A stretch of 46,793 bases of DNA from an uncultured Lachnospiraceae bacterium (GTDB taxonomy: Bacteria; Bacillota; Clostridia; Lachnospirales; Lachnospiraceae), in assembly GCA_910583895.1 (NCBI GenBank), contig CAJTYJ010000002.1:26937-73729 (forward strand). The letters are read 5' to 3'. The stretch's first letter is position 1. Each line of letters starts with the position of its first letter. The notes below the pieces were generated by a model. The model was not told the origin of the DNA and ran no database searches. It saw nothing but the letters and a program-made list of their open reading frames with translations. A program made the position numbers and the translations under genes. Shown in pieces: positions 7,603 to 16,607 of this stretch.

Positions 7603-10600
7603 ATGAACAAAAGATGTGTGAGGCTGCTGGCAGGGCTTCTGGCGGCAGTGATTTTTTTCCCGTCTGGGGGTCAGGCGGCGCACGCGGCAGGGATTGGCGG
7701 TGCGGTGTACGCTTCGGTGATGGATCCGGAAGTAGAAGACGGCAAACCAGAAGACCCGAAGGATTCAAAGACAGAGGAAGATGAACTTCTGGATTCAGAC
7801 AATCCAAAAGAGGATGAGAAAGAAGAGGACCTGGAAGATCCCAAGGATCCAAAGCCGGCAGAGGAAGACTCAAAGCCGCAGGATTTAGAGGATCCGGATG
7901 AACCGGACCTGGAAGATCCAAAGACAGCATCCGATACAGAGCCAGGTACAGAGGAAAAGCCGGATGAGGCCGCCCCTTATTCGGAAGAAAGACCAGATGA
8001 AGAAGAGCCTTTGACGAAAGAAAAGGTTTACATAAAAGGATCTGTGGAGGTACAGATTACAGCCGGAGTTCCGGTGCACACGGATCAGGAATTTACGGTC
8101 ACCCTGGGAGGAGCGGGGACAAAAAAGGCGGTGCTGGCTGCCTCAAAGGAAGAAGAACTGATTCCTTCCCGGACATCGGTTGCTTTTTCGGATCTGGAAG
8201 CGGGAAGCTATGAGCTGACGGTATCCACAAAAGGATATGCCACCTACACCCAGACGCTGGAAGTGGACGGGCTTTCATACCGGGTTCAGCTCTATACCGG
8301 ACAGGCGAAGGTAGGTACCGACAGCGCCCATCCCGGACTTATGGCGAAAGGCGATGTGAACGGAGACGGAAAGCTGGATGAGCGGGATGTGGATGCCCTT
8401 GTGGATGCCATAGAGTCCGGAAAGTATGAGGAACATCTGGACCTGTACGGAGACGGGGCCGTGGATCTTCTGGATCTGAATTATCTCTCCGGTGTATTGA
8501 ATCAGCAGGTCAAAGCGACTTTGGAGCGTTTTGTCCCGCTTGCAGCGGCAGATTTGACGGTGACAAAGGGCAGTATTCAGTCTGGAAGTCCGGAAGAACT
8601 TCAGGAGGGGACAAAAGGGCTTGTGATTGCATCCTCCGGCGGGGTGATTTCGGAAACGAACCCTGCAGAAATTGCTTTTGATTTTTCAAAATATACAGAA
8701 GCGCCCAAGATGGAGCAGATTGTGTTGGACGCACCGGAAGATAAGAACCGTGCAGTGACTGCCGGCAGCGTGGTGGTGGTGACAGAAGAGGATCAGCCTC
8801 TGATGGGAGAGTTTCAGTTCGGGTCTTTGATGAGCCCGGTCGCTGCAAGGCAGAGCGGGCAGCTTTCGGTTACGCAGAAAGAGGATGGCTCCATATATAT
8901 TGACCTTGGAGGACAGATCGCAGTCAAGAAGATTGTTTTCACGATCAAAAAAGCTTCGGATGCGGGAAGTTTGGCGGAGATCTCCAAAGTGGAGTTTGTC
9001 AACGATATGGCGGGCAGGATTCCGGAACCGGATCTGGATATCCCCTCCAATGTAACGGCAGAGCCGGGGAACAAATCTTTTACGGTGAGCTGGAAAAAGC
9101 AGAACAATGTGACGGCTTATGAGGTTTTTGTCACCAGTGAAGGAAAGACCGAGAGCCGCAGGACCGTGTCCGAATCTCTGACCATTCAGCAGTTTCAGAA
9201 TAAGGAGATGGTAAACAATACGCCCTATGAGGTGAAAGTGCGCTCGCTGAACGGGGAATGGAAGAGCAAAGATTCAGAATCGGTGACCGTCATTCCCAAG
9301 CCGGACGGCAAGCCGCCGGCGCCGGATCGGGTCAAAGTCACCGGCGGTTACCGCTGTGTGGATGTGCGCTGGAGCCGGATGAAAGATACGGACAGCTTCA
9401 ATCTGTTCTACAAGGAGGAAGGAGCTTCTTCCTATGAAAAGATTACCGGGATTGAGGGAACCTTTTATCAGATTGATGGCCTGAAGGATGATACCGAATA
9501 TGAAGTGTACCTGACCGGAACCAACGAGCTTGGAGAGGGGCCGGCTTCCCTCAAGGCATCAGACCGGACCATCAGCGGACTGGTAGCCGCCAAGCTTCCG
9601 GCTTACAACCTGATCAATACGTCGGAAGGAGTCGGCAAGCTCAGTGCACATATCGTCTCTGCCACTTTCGGCGGGGGTAACGCCAATATGGTGGACAGCC
9701 CGCTGGATTCAGAGGAGAACAGCGCTCTGGGACTCTTTGACAACAGCTATAATTCTTATATAAACCGAAACGACTGGGATTTTGGCGGCGCCTATCCGGA
9801 TGGAAATAAAGGGGTGACCGCTCAGCTGGATGCGGTCTACGAGATTGGCATGATCACGCTGGCCCAGCCCATGGATGTGGGAAATTATACGTATGTCAAC
9901 ATACAGTACTGGGATGAGAATGGGCAGAGAAAGACGGCTCAGAATGTGTCCATCTCACAGCGGACCAGTGACAACCGCAAATACTATCTGATCAAGCTGA
10001 AAGATCCGATCAAGACCTCCAAGATTAAGGTGGCTGTGGGACAGTATTCCGGCAAACAGAAGGTGACCATTGCGGAGATTCGGTTCCACCAGTATGACAG
10101 CTTGGAGAATGATATTCTGGGACTTTATGCGGATGATCTTTTTATTACCCTGAAGGACGGGGTGACAGAAGAGACCATCCAGGAGCTGGAAACCCGTCTT
10201 GAGACGCCGGACCCGGTCTGCAAAGAACTGCATCCGGACTACACGGCTCTGAAAAAAGAGCTGGAGACTGCAAAGACACTTCTGCGCACGGAAGGTCTGG
10301 GAGGGGTCATTCCGGTTGATGCAGGAATCACTGCAAGCAAAAATGCAAAAATCCGTCTGGGAGGCGTGACGACGATCCAGCCGCTGGGTGTGACAGCAGC
10401 AGCGGGAGAGAAGATTGTGGTCTACGTGGGGAATCCCGGGATGAAGACCGGAAGCAGGACAGAACTTTCTCTGGTATATACTCAGCAGCATGCAGAATCT
10501 GACGGACTGTCTCAGTCTGTGGATTTGAAGATCGGAAGGAATGAACTGACCGTACCGTCTCTTTTGTCAACCAAGGTGGAGAAAGGCGGGGCACTTTACG

Positions 10601-12984
10601 TGCAGTATAAAGGAAATAATCCGGACGATCAGTATGCGGTGCGGGTCAGCGGCGGCAGTACCTTCCCGATCTTAAATGTCTATCGGGTTTCTGAAGAAGA
10701 GCGTTCCAGAAGGGTCCGGGAATACATAAAAGAACTGAAAGCCTATGTGGGTGATCTTTCTTCTGCTCACGGAAACCTTCATGCAGGCAGCGACAATGCA
10801 AGTGTGAAGTACGATTATGAGCAGACCACCTGTATTCTGAATATGACCGATATTGTGACGGATTATATGATGTTCTCCGTCCCGGCAAGCCAGGTGCTGA
10901 GCGGAATTGGCAGCAGCGGTCAGGAAGAAACGCTTCTGAACAATTTAGAGGCCATGGACCGGATGATGCTTTTGTTCTATCAGCACAAGGGTCTGACCGA
11001 TTCGTTTGCGGAAGGAACTTCCAGTACTGTGATCGAACAGAATCATATTCCTTATGGATATCTGAACATCCGTTATATGAAGATGTTTGCCGGAGCATTT
11101 ATGTATGCGGCCGGGAATCACATCGGGATCGAATGGGGTTCCGTTCCGGGGCTGATGAACTGTGTGCCGGTGACTTCTGACGCAGCCGGCCGGTATCAGA
11201 GCGGCAGATATTTCGGCTGGGGCATCGCCCATGAGATCGGCCATCAGATCAACCAGTCAGCTTATGCGCATGCAGAGGTGACCAACAATTATTTCTCTGT
11301 GCTGGCACAGGCGAAAGACCGAAACGATACGGTCCGCTTCCAGTATGACAAGGTGTATGACAAAGTGACTTCCGGTGCGGTCGGATATGCGGACAACGTG
11401 TTTACCCAGCTTGGCATGTACTGGCAGCTTCATCTTGCCTATGACAGAGATTACAACTTTAAGATGTATGATAACTATCAGGAGATGACAAAGAACCTGT
11501 TCTTTGCAAGAGTGGACAGCTACGCGCGCAATCCCTCCTCGGCTCCGGGGAATCTTCAGATTCCGGGCGAGCGGGATCAGGCTCTGATGCGGCTTGCCAG
11601 TGCGGCGGCCGGCCGGGATCTTACGGATTTCTTCACCAGATGGGGAATGCGCCCGGACAGCGGAACCAAAGCCTATATGGAGCAGTTCCCGAAAGAAGAA
11701 CGGGCCATCTACTATGTGGATGACGACGCAAGAGTCTATGAGATGGAACACGGAGCGCAGGGCGGCTTCGGCGGAAAAGATGTGGTGACTTCCGTACAGG
11801 TACAGCAAAGTGCCGGCGGAGATATGACCATTCAGATCGCTTCCTCTGCTCCCGAAGAGCAGATTCAGGGTTATGAGATCACCCGTGTCTTCCGGGAATG
11901 GGGAGAAGAGCGCCGGGAGGTGGCCGGATTCACCAGAACCGGTACCTTTACAGATCCGGTTTCCTTTGGAGCGAATCATGTGATCGCCTATGAAGTCACA
12001 GCCATTGACCGATGGATGAACAGATCGAATGTATGTTCTTCCAGGGCACAGAAGATCGAAGGAAGCGGCCGTCTGGACAAAAAAGGCTGGACGGTTGAGA
12101 CCAACCTGACCTCTGCTGCTGATCAGGAGCAGGATGCGGATGAGAACGGACCCTGCGAGCCGGCGAAGACTCCGGCGATTCAGCTGGTGATCGACGGGAA
12201 GACGGATCAGATTTACACAGGAAGCGCATCCGAAGACGCTTATGTGATCCTGCAGCTGAATCAGATGCAGGAAGTGGCAGCTTTTGGCTATCAGTGTCCT
12301 GGCAGCGGATCTGCGATCACCAGATACCAGATCGAGGTCAGCACGGACGGCGAGCATTATCAGATGGTACAGGAAGGTACCTTTAAGCTGACAGACGGCA
12401 GTGCAAAAGTATACTTTATGAAGGACGGAAAGAATGCGGCCTGTGACGCGGCCTGGGTGAAACTGACGGCCGTGGGACAAAAGAGCATCCAGGCTGCCGA
12501 GTTTGACCTCTACGGGCCTTCCGGAGACAATGTGGAGATCTCAGAGAAAGGAATCGGTATCCTGTCTGAGGCATATGCCTATGACAAGAATAATCCGAAG
12601 AACACCATTCCGAAAGGTTCCATTGTCTTCCATGGCAACTATGAAGGAAACCCGGCCTACAATGTGGTGGTACTCTACGATGAGAATGGAAAGATCGTGG
12701 GAGGAACCGACGAAGAAGGAACCTTGACGGCCCATCAGATCATTCTGGCAGATCCTCTGACCGAGGAGGACGCCATGCTGGGCAAGGTGTCCAATGGTAC
12801 GTGGCTCTACTGGTTTGAACCAACAGACGGCGTGCAGGCGTCCGAACTTCCAAAGCAGGTGAGAGCAGAGCTGTATCGGGTAGACGATGCCCAGACGAAT
12901 GAAGGACAGAGAATGGTCAGCGACACCTTGTTCGTGACGCTGCCAAAAACCCTTCCTGATCTCACTTTGGGCAATGGAGGCTGA
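7603..12984 (+). CDS. Secreted M60 (mucin-type) metallopeptidase with dockerin, FN3 and discoidin-like domains
   Basis: A 1793-residue extracellular zinc peptidase of the enhancin/M60 family, whose studied members cleave O-glycosylated proteins such as mucins. Order: signal peptide (1-28, ending AAHA); an acidic Pro/Glu/Asp-rich region (about 40-143); a small beta domain; a dockerin (about 249-303) with two calcium loops (DVNGDGKLDERD, DLYGDGAVDLLD); two FN3 domains (about 481-565, 570-653); a discoidin-like module (about 666-830); the M60 region with HEIGH (H1210, E1211, H1214) and likely third ligand E1225; and a C-terminal FN3 plus discoidin-like tail. No sortase motif is present. The start has AGGAGG (7587-7592) 10 nt upstream. 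The cohesin-like protein begins 7 bp downstream, which points to non-covalent surface anchoring. The natural substrate is inferred. Confidence 0.9.
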   Translation: MNKRCVRLLAGLLAAVIFFPSGGQAAHAAGIGGAVYASVMDPEVEDGKPEDPKDSKTEEDELLDSDNPKEDEKEEDLEDPKDPKPAEEDSKPQDLEDPDEPDLEDPKTASDTEPGTEEKPDEAAPYSEERPDEEEPLTKEKVYIKGSVEVQITAGVPVHTDQEFTVTLGGAGTKKAVLAASKEEELIPSRTSVAFSDLEAGSYELTVSTKGYATYTQTLEVDGLSYRVQLYTGQAKVGTDSAHPGLMAKGDVNGDGKLDERDVDALVDAIESGKYEEHLDLYGDGAVDLLDLNYLSGVLNQQVKATLERFVPLAAADLTVTKGSIQSGSPEELQEGTKGLVIASSGGVISETNPAEIAFDFSKYTEAPKMEQIVLDAPEDKNRAVTAGSVVVVTEEDQPLMGEFQFGSLMSPVAARQSGQLSVTQKEDGSIYIDLGGQIAVKKIVFTIKKASDAGSLAEISKVEFVNDMAGRIPEPDLDIPSNVTAEPGNKSFTVSWKKQNNVTAYEVFVTSEGKTESRRTVSESLTIQQFQNKEMVNNTPYEVKVRSLNGEWKSKDSESVTVIPKPDGKPPAPDRVKVTGGYRCVDVRWSRMKDTDSFNLFYKEEGASSYEKITGIEGTFYQIDGLKDDTEYEVYLTGTNELGEGPASLKASDRTISGLVAAKLPAYNLINTSEGVGKLSAHIVSATFGGGNANMVDSPLDSEENSALGLFDNSYNSYINRNDWDFGGAYPDGNKGVTAQLDAVYEIGMITLAQPMDVGNYTYVNIQYWDENGQRKTAQNVSISQRTSDNRKYYLIKLKDPIKTSKIKVAVGQYSGKQKVTIAEIRFHQYDSLENDILGLYADDLFITLKDGVTEETIQELETRLETPDPVCKELHPDYTALKKELETAKTLLRTEGLGGVIPVDAGITASKNAKIRLGGVTTIQPLGVTAAAGEKIVVYVGNPGMKTGSRTELSLVYTQQHAESDGLSQSVDLKIGRNELTVPSLLSTKVEKGGALYVQYKGNNPDDQYAVRVSGGSTFPILNVYRVSEEERSRRVREYIKELKAYVGDLSSAHGNLHAGSDNASVKYDYEQTTCILNMTDIVTDYMMFSVPASQVLSGIGSSGQEETLLNNLEAMDRMMLLFYQHKGLTDSFAEGTSSTVIEQNHIPYGYLNIRYMKMFAGAFMYAAGNHIGIEWGSVPGLMNCVPVTSDAAGRYQSGRYFGWGIAHEIGHQINQSAYAHAEVTNNYFSVLAQAKDRNDTVRFQYDKVYDKVTSGAVGYADNVFTQLGMYWQLHLAYDRDYNFKMYDNYQEMTKNLFFARVDSYARNPSSAPGNLQIPGERDQALMRLASAAAGRDLTDFFTRWGMRPDSGTKAYMEQFPKEERAIYYVDDDARVYEMEHGAQGGFGGKDVVTSVQVQQSAGGDMTIQIASSAPEEQIQGYEITRVFREWGEERREVAGFTRTGTFTDPVSFGANHVIAYEVTAIDRWMNRSNVCSSRAQKIEGSGRLDKKGWTVETNLTSAADQEQDADENGPCEPAKTPAIQLVIDGKTDQIYTGSASEDAYVILQLNQMQEVAAFGYQCPGSGSAITRYQIEVSTDGEHYQMVQEGTFKLTDGSAKVYFMKDGKNAACDAAWVKLTAVGQKSIQAAEFDLYGPSGDNVEISEKGIGILSEAYAYDKNNPKNTIPKGSIVFHGNYEGNPAYNVVVLYDENGKIVGGTDEEGTLTAHQIILADPLTEEDAMLGKVSNGTWLYWFEPTDGVQASELPKQVRAELYRVDDAQTNEGQRMVSDTLFVTLPKTLPDLTLGNGG

Positions 12985-12991
12985 TGGGAAC

Positions 12992-14035
12992 ATGGGTGAA
13001 GGTGAAAGAAACAAGAAAACGAGGCAGGTATGGAGAGGGGCGCTGCTCAGCGCCTGCCTGCTCGCCTGCGGACTTTCGGTGAATGCCTTTGTGCCGGAGT
13101 CTGTGTCCTTAAAAGGCGAAGGAAATAAAGTAGATGTACAGATGAGCCCGGTGGAAAAAGACACGGTGTCTTTGCAGCTTAGCATGGAGGTGCAGGTGAC
13201 GAAAGGGGCATCTGCGGCCAGCGTGTCCTTTGAATTTGACCAGGGACTTGCCGGCAGCGTCAAAGAGTACCGGTATCAGGAAGAAACCGGGGTTTTGACA
13301 ATTTATGTCTCCGGAGACGGAAACAAAAGTTTTCCGGAAGGAGAGGATTTCCGGCTTGGCAACGTGGTTCTGAATTCTGAGAGCGGAGAGGCAACAGAGG
13401 CAACGGTCCGGGTAAAGACCGACAGTCTGCGGATTGTCAACCGGGGATATGACATGCAGGTAAGAAAAGAGATCTACGCACCGGGAGAAGAAAAGGCAGT
13501 GGCTGGCAGCGACCAAAAGCAGCCGGAGCCTGAGAACCCGGATTCTGAACCGGATGTTGTGCCAAAACCAGAAGATCCGCCGGGAGAGGATGAATCACAG
13601 GATAAGACGGAGGGCGGCGGCAAAAAGCCTGGTACCCATACTTCCTCAGGGGACTCTTCTGATGCCCCGGCGTCCGAAAGCGTTGTCATTCCGGAGCGGG
13701 AGAGCCGTCCAAACGTGGGGATCAAGATCGGTGCAGGCCAGAAAAAGCCTGGTACACAGAATCCGTCAGATCCGCTGATTCCAAAACCAGAAGATGTGCC
13801 AAAAGAGCAGGAGACCGAAAAAGTAGAGCAGCCAGACGACCTTCCGGATACGGAAGACACAGAAGTGCCGGAGGAGATCCAGGAGAAAGATGAAGAAGAA
13901 AAAGTGGAAGACCTGACTTTCTGGGGAATCGTGGCGGCTCTTGGAGCGGGAGCTTTCGTGATTCTTCTGATGATTCTGGAATTTCGCCGGCAGGAGGAAA
14001 AAAGGAAAATAAAGAAGAAAAAAGTAAAAAAATAA
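12992..14035 (+). CDS. Membrane-anchored cohesin-like protein, probable partner of the M60 dockerin
   Basis: A 347-residue surface protein of four parts. A signal peptide (about 1-30) is followed by a beta-rich domain (about 35-150) whose pattern resembles cohesins: VSFEFDQGLAGSVKEY, then GVLTIYVSGDG, then LGNVVLNSESGE. Next is a long Pro/Glu/Asp-rich linker with two GTxxxS-type repeats (KKPGTHTSS, KKPGTQNPS). A membrane helix (FWGIVAALGAGAFVILLMI) and the basic tail KRKIKKKKVKK close it. It starts at 12992, where GGAGG is 11 nt upstream, and lies in one operon with the dockerin-bearing peptidase. The cohesin assignment rests on pattern and context, not on an alignment. Another immunoglobulin-like surface domain is the main alternative. 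Confidence 0.6.
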   Translation: MGEGERNKKTRQVWRGALLSACLLACGLSVNAFVPESVSLKGEGNKVDVQMSPVEKDTVSLQLSMEVQVTKGASAASVSFEFDQGLAGSVKEYRYQEETGVLTIYVSGDGNKSFPEGEDFRLGNVVLNSESGEATEATVRVKTDSLRIVNRGYDMQVRKEIYAPGEEKAVAGSDQKQPEPENPDSEPDVVPKPEDPPGEDESQDKTEGGGKKPGTHTSSGDSSDAPASESVVIPERESRPNVGIKIGAGQKKPGTQNPSDPLIPKPEDVPKEQETEKVEQPDDLPDTEDTEVPEEIQEKDEEEKVEDLTFWGIVAALGAGAFVILLMILEFRRQEEKRKIKKKKVKK

Positions 14036-14151
14036 CAATAAAAACGAAATAAAATGTCATAATTTAGTAATATATATGATGCCTTTTGGATGCAAGGGGA
14101 CTCTATAATAAAGAACATAAGAAATACGAGAGACAAAGAAGGTATCGGTAC

Positions 14152-15558
14152 ATGGTTTTCAGCAGTTTTGCATTTCTGTTCTGTTTTCTTCCGGCATTTT
14201 TGCTGGTCTATTTGCTGGTTCCGGGCCTTTGGAAAAACAGGGTGCTTTTTGCCGCCAGTCTGGTTTTTTACTATTATGGAGTCCGGGAGCATCCATTTTA
14301 TGTACTGCTGATGCTTTTGTCCATTCTGGTAAATTATGGGGCGGCCCGGTGCATGGTCCGCTGCAGAAGAAAGAAAGGGAGAAATCTTTGTCTTGCTGCC
14401 GGAATGGGCTGGAACATCGGCTGTCTTTTCGTGTTTAAATATCTGGATTTTGTAAGCAGGAACGTGAATCTGCTTCTGGAACAGACAGGGACAGCAGCCA
14501 GATTGCCCTATGTGCATCTGGTTCTTCCCATCGGAATCAGTTTTTATACCTTCCAGATCAGTTCTTATCTGATCGATGTGTACCGAAAAGAGGGGAAGGC
14601 GGAACCGTCCCTTTTAACTCTTGGAACATATCTTTGTATGTTTCCCCAGCTGATTGCGGGGCCGATTGTGACTTACAGCCAGGTACAGCGCCAGATGCGG
14701 GAGCGGGAGCATTCTTTTTGGAATCTGGAAGAAGGACTTCGGGAATTTACCATCGGCCTGACCCTGAAGGTGCTGATTGCCAACCGGGTGGGCAGTCTGT
14801 GGACCTGGACTGGTTCCATCGGATATGAAAGCATCTCCTGTCCCATGGCCTGGCTTGGGATTGCCGCTTATACCTTTCAGATTTATTTTGACTTTTATGG
14901 ATATTCTCTGATGGCGAAAGGTCTTGGCACAATGATGGGGTTTGACTTCCCGGATAATTTTCACAATCCATATCTGTCCCGCTCCATGACGGAGTTTTGG
15001 CGGCGGTGGCATATGACTTTGGGAGGGTGGTTCCGGGAGTATGTCTATATTCCTCTGGGAGGCAACCGAAGCCATCCGTACCGGAATCTGTTTTTGGTAT
15101 GGATGCTGACAGGACTTTGGCATGGAGCAAGCTGGAACTTTGTGCTGTGGGGATTTTCGCTCTTTTTGCTGCTCCTTTTGGAAAAGCGGGGACTGAAAAA
15201 GATACTGGACCGGCTTCCGGTACTGGGCCATCTGTACATGCTGCTTGTCATACCTTTGTCCTGGCTGATGTTTGCGGTGAATGATTTCTCCCAGTTTCGC
15301 ATTTATCTGACGCGGCTGTTTCCGTTCTTGGGACAGACGACAGGGGCCGTATATCATGGTGATTTTATAAAATACGGGAGTGCCTGCATCTGGCCAATGG
15401 CTGCAGCACTTTTGTGCTGCACCGGACTGCCAAGGATGCTGTACGAAAAGAAAAAATACAGCGCGCCGGTGACCTTTGGACTGGTTTTGCTGTTCTGGGC
15501 CTGTGCTTACTGTATGTATCTTGGACTGGACGATCCGTTTTTATATTACCAGTTTTAG
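14152..15558 (+). CDS. MBOAT family O-acyltransferase (AlgI/DltB-like)
   Basis: A polytopic membrane enzyme of about 468 residues that moves acyl groups, usually acetyl, across the membrane onto an exported glycan or teichoic acid. The family core is clear: FWRRWHMTLGGWFREYVYIP, then the catalytic-histidine segment TGLWHGASWNFVLWG. About ten hydrophobic helices can be seen. I chose ATG 14152 because the protein then opens directly with the first membrane helix; a longer form from TTG 14086 adds a charged stretch not typical of the family. A TATAAT lies at 14104-14109. The SGNH protein 44 bp downstream is the usual partner that completes transfer outside the cell. The acceptor polymer is not known. 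Confidence 0.9.
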   Translation: MVFSSFAFLFCFLPAFLLVYLLVPGLWKNRVLFAASLVFYYYGVREHPFYVLLMLLSILVNYGAARCMVRCRRKKGRNLCLAAGMGWNIGCLFVFKYLDFVSRNVNLLLEQTGTAARLPYVHLVLPIGISFYTFQISSYLIDVYRKEGKAEPSLLTLGTYLCMFPQLIAGPIVTYSQVQRQMREREHSFWNLEEGLREFTIGLTLKVLIANRVGSLWTWTGSIGYESISCPMAWLGIAAYTFQIYFDFYGYSLMAKGLGTMMGFDFPDNFHNPYLSRSMTEFWRRWHMTLGGWFREYVYIPLGGNRSHPYRNLFLVWMLTGLWHGASWNFVLWGFSLFLLLLLEKRGLKKILDRLPVLGHLYMLLVIPLSWLMFAVNDFSQFRIYLTRLFPFLGQTTGAVYHGDFIKYGSACIWPMAAALLCCTGLPRMLYEKKKYSAPVTFGLVLLFWACAYCMYLGLDDPFLYYQF

Positions 15559-15602
15559 CGCGTGTATGGACCTGAAGCGGTTCACAAAAGAAGAAAAGGC
15601 AG

Positions 15603-16502
15603 ATGATGACATTGTTAAAAAGAAAAAAGAGAAATACGAAAAGACATTCCTTCACCTTGTCTTTAGCGGTTAGTCTGCTCGTGGTGAGCTGTGCCTGGCA
15701 TCTGGGCATCCTTCAGAAAGGGGATCACGGCATTGCGCTGTATTTTCCGGACTCCATCGATGAGGTGCAGGCCGTGTCCGATCATGGAGAACAAGAAGAA
15801 CTGCAGGAAGAAGTTTCCGTACTTCCGGAATCAGAGGAACTGCAGGATGATGTGACTGCCGTTTCGGATGCGGAAGTTTTGCCGGAAGAACCGATAGAAG
15901 AACCGGAGCCGGAAGAGCCGGCTGAGTATGAGGCGGACCTTTCCTACTTTGATGATGCGCTTTTTATCGGAGACTCGCGCACCGTGGGACTTCGGGAATA
16001 CGGGGATCTGGGCGGCGCGGAAGTGGTGGCAGACGCGGGAATGAACGTCTATAAGATCTATGAAAAAGAATTTGTAACCGTCAGCGGAGAAAAGAAGCGG
16101 TTGGAAACGATCCTGACCGAACGGCAGTTCCAAAAGATCTATCTGATGCTGGGCATCAATGAACTTGGGTATGATTTTGACCGGACTGTGTCCAGATATG
16201 AAGAGCTTCTGGCAAAGCTTCGGGAATGGCAGCCCCAGGCAAAGATTTTTCTGGAGGCCAATCTCCACATTACGGGGGAGAAGTCCCAGGCGTCACCGAT
16301 CTATACCAATGAGAATATTGACCGCTTCAATCAGGCAGTGTCCCGGATGGCAGACGGGCGCGAGATCTTTTATCTGGACGTAAATGAACTTTTTGATGAT
16401 GAAGAAGGAAATCTGTCAAAAGCGTACACGACGGATAGCACTCATGTGCTGGGAAAATATTATGCAGACTGGGTGACGTGGATTTTAAATCATGCAAGAT
16501 AA
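15603..16502 (+). CDS. SGNH/GDSL-type hydrolase or acyltransferase, membrane-anchored
   Basis: A 299-residue protein with one N-terminal membrane helix (SFTLSLAVSLLVVSCAWHL), an acidic linker rich in Glu and Pro (about 50-110) and an extracellular SGNH domain. Block I is FIGDSRTVG with the catalytic serine, block III is MLGINELG, and block V is DSTHVLGKYY with the Asp and His of the catalytic site. Beside an MBOAT protein it is expected to finish O-acetyl transfer to a surface polysaccharide, or to remove acetyl groups. Start is ATG 15603 or the adjacent ATG 15606; the ribosome site (AAAAGG) is weak. A strong terminator follows at 16512-16556. Confidence 0.82.
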   Translation: MMTLLKRKKRNTKRHSFTLSLAVSLLVVSCAWHLGILQKGDHGIALYFPDSIDEVQAVSDHGEQEELQEEVSVLPESEELQDDVTAVSDAEVLPEEPIEEPEPEEPAEYEADLSYFDDALFIGDSRTVGLREYGDLGGAEVVADAGMNVYKIYEKEFVTVSGEKKRLETILTERQFQKIYLMLGINELGYDFDRTVSRYEELLAKLREWQPQAKIFLEANLHITGEKSQASPIYTNENIDRFNQAVSRMADGREIFYLDVNELFDDEEGNLSKAYTTDSTHVLGKYYADWVTWILNHAR

Positions 16503-16511
16503 CAGCTGTAG

Positions 16512-16556
16512 AAAAGCAGAAGGCATCCTCCCGCGGGACGGCGCCTTCTGCTTTTT
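16512..16556. terminator. Bidirectional intrinsic terminator
   Basis: GCAGAAGGC (16516-16524) pairs with GCCTTCTGC (16543-16551), flanked by AAAA before and TTTTT after, so it works in both directions between the convergent SGNH and GH13 genes. Confidence 0.85.
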
Positions 16557-16607
16557 ATTACCAGTCACATCTGTGCTGATGTTAATTAAACGTTTCTTTT
16601 TTGTTAT

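Noticed and set aside
11257..12480. 407-codon open frame antisense to the M60 peptidase
   Set aside because: No recognisable domain or start signal; mirror of the real gene.
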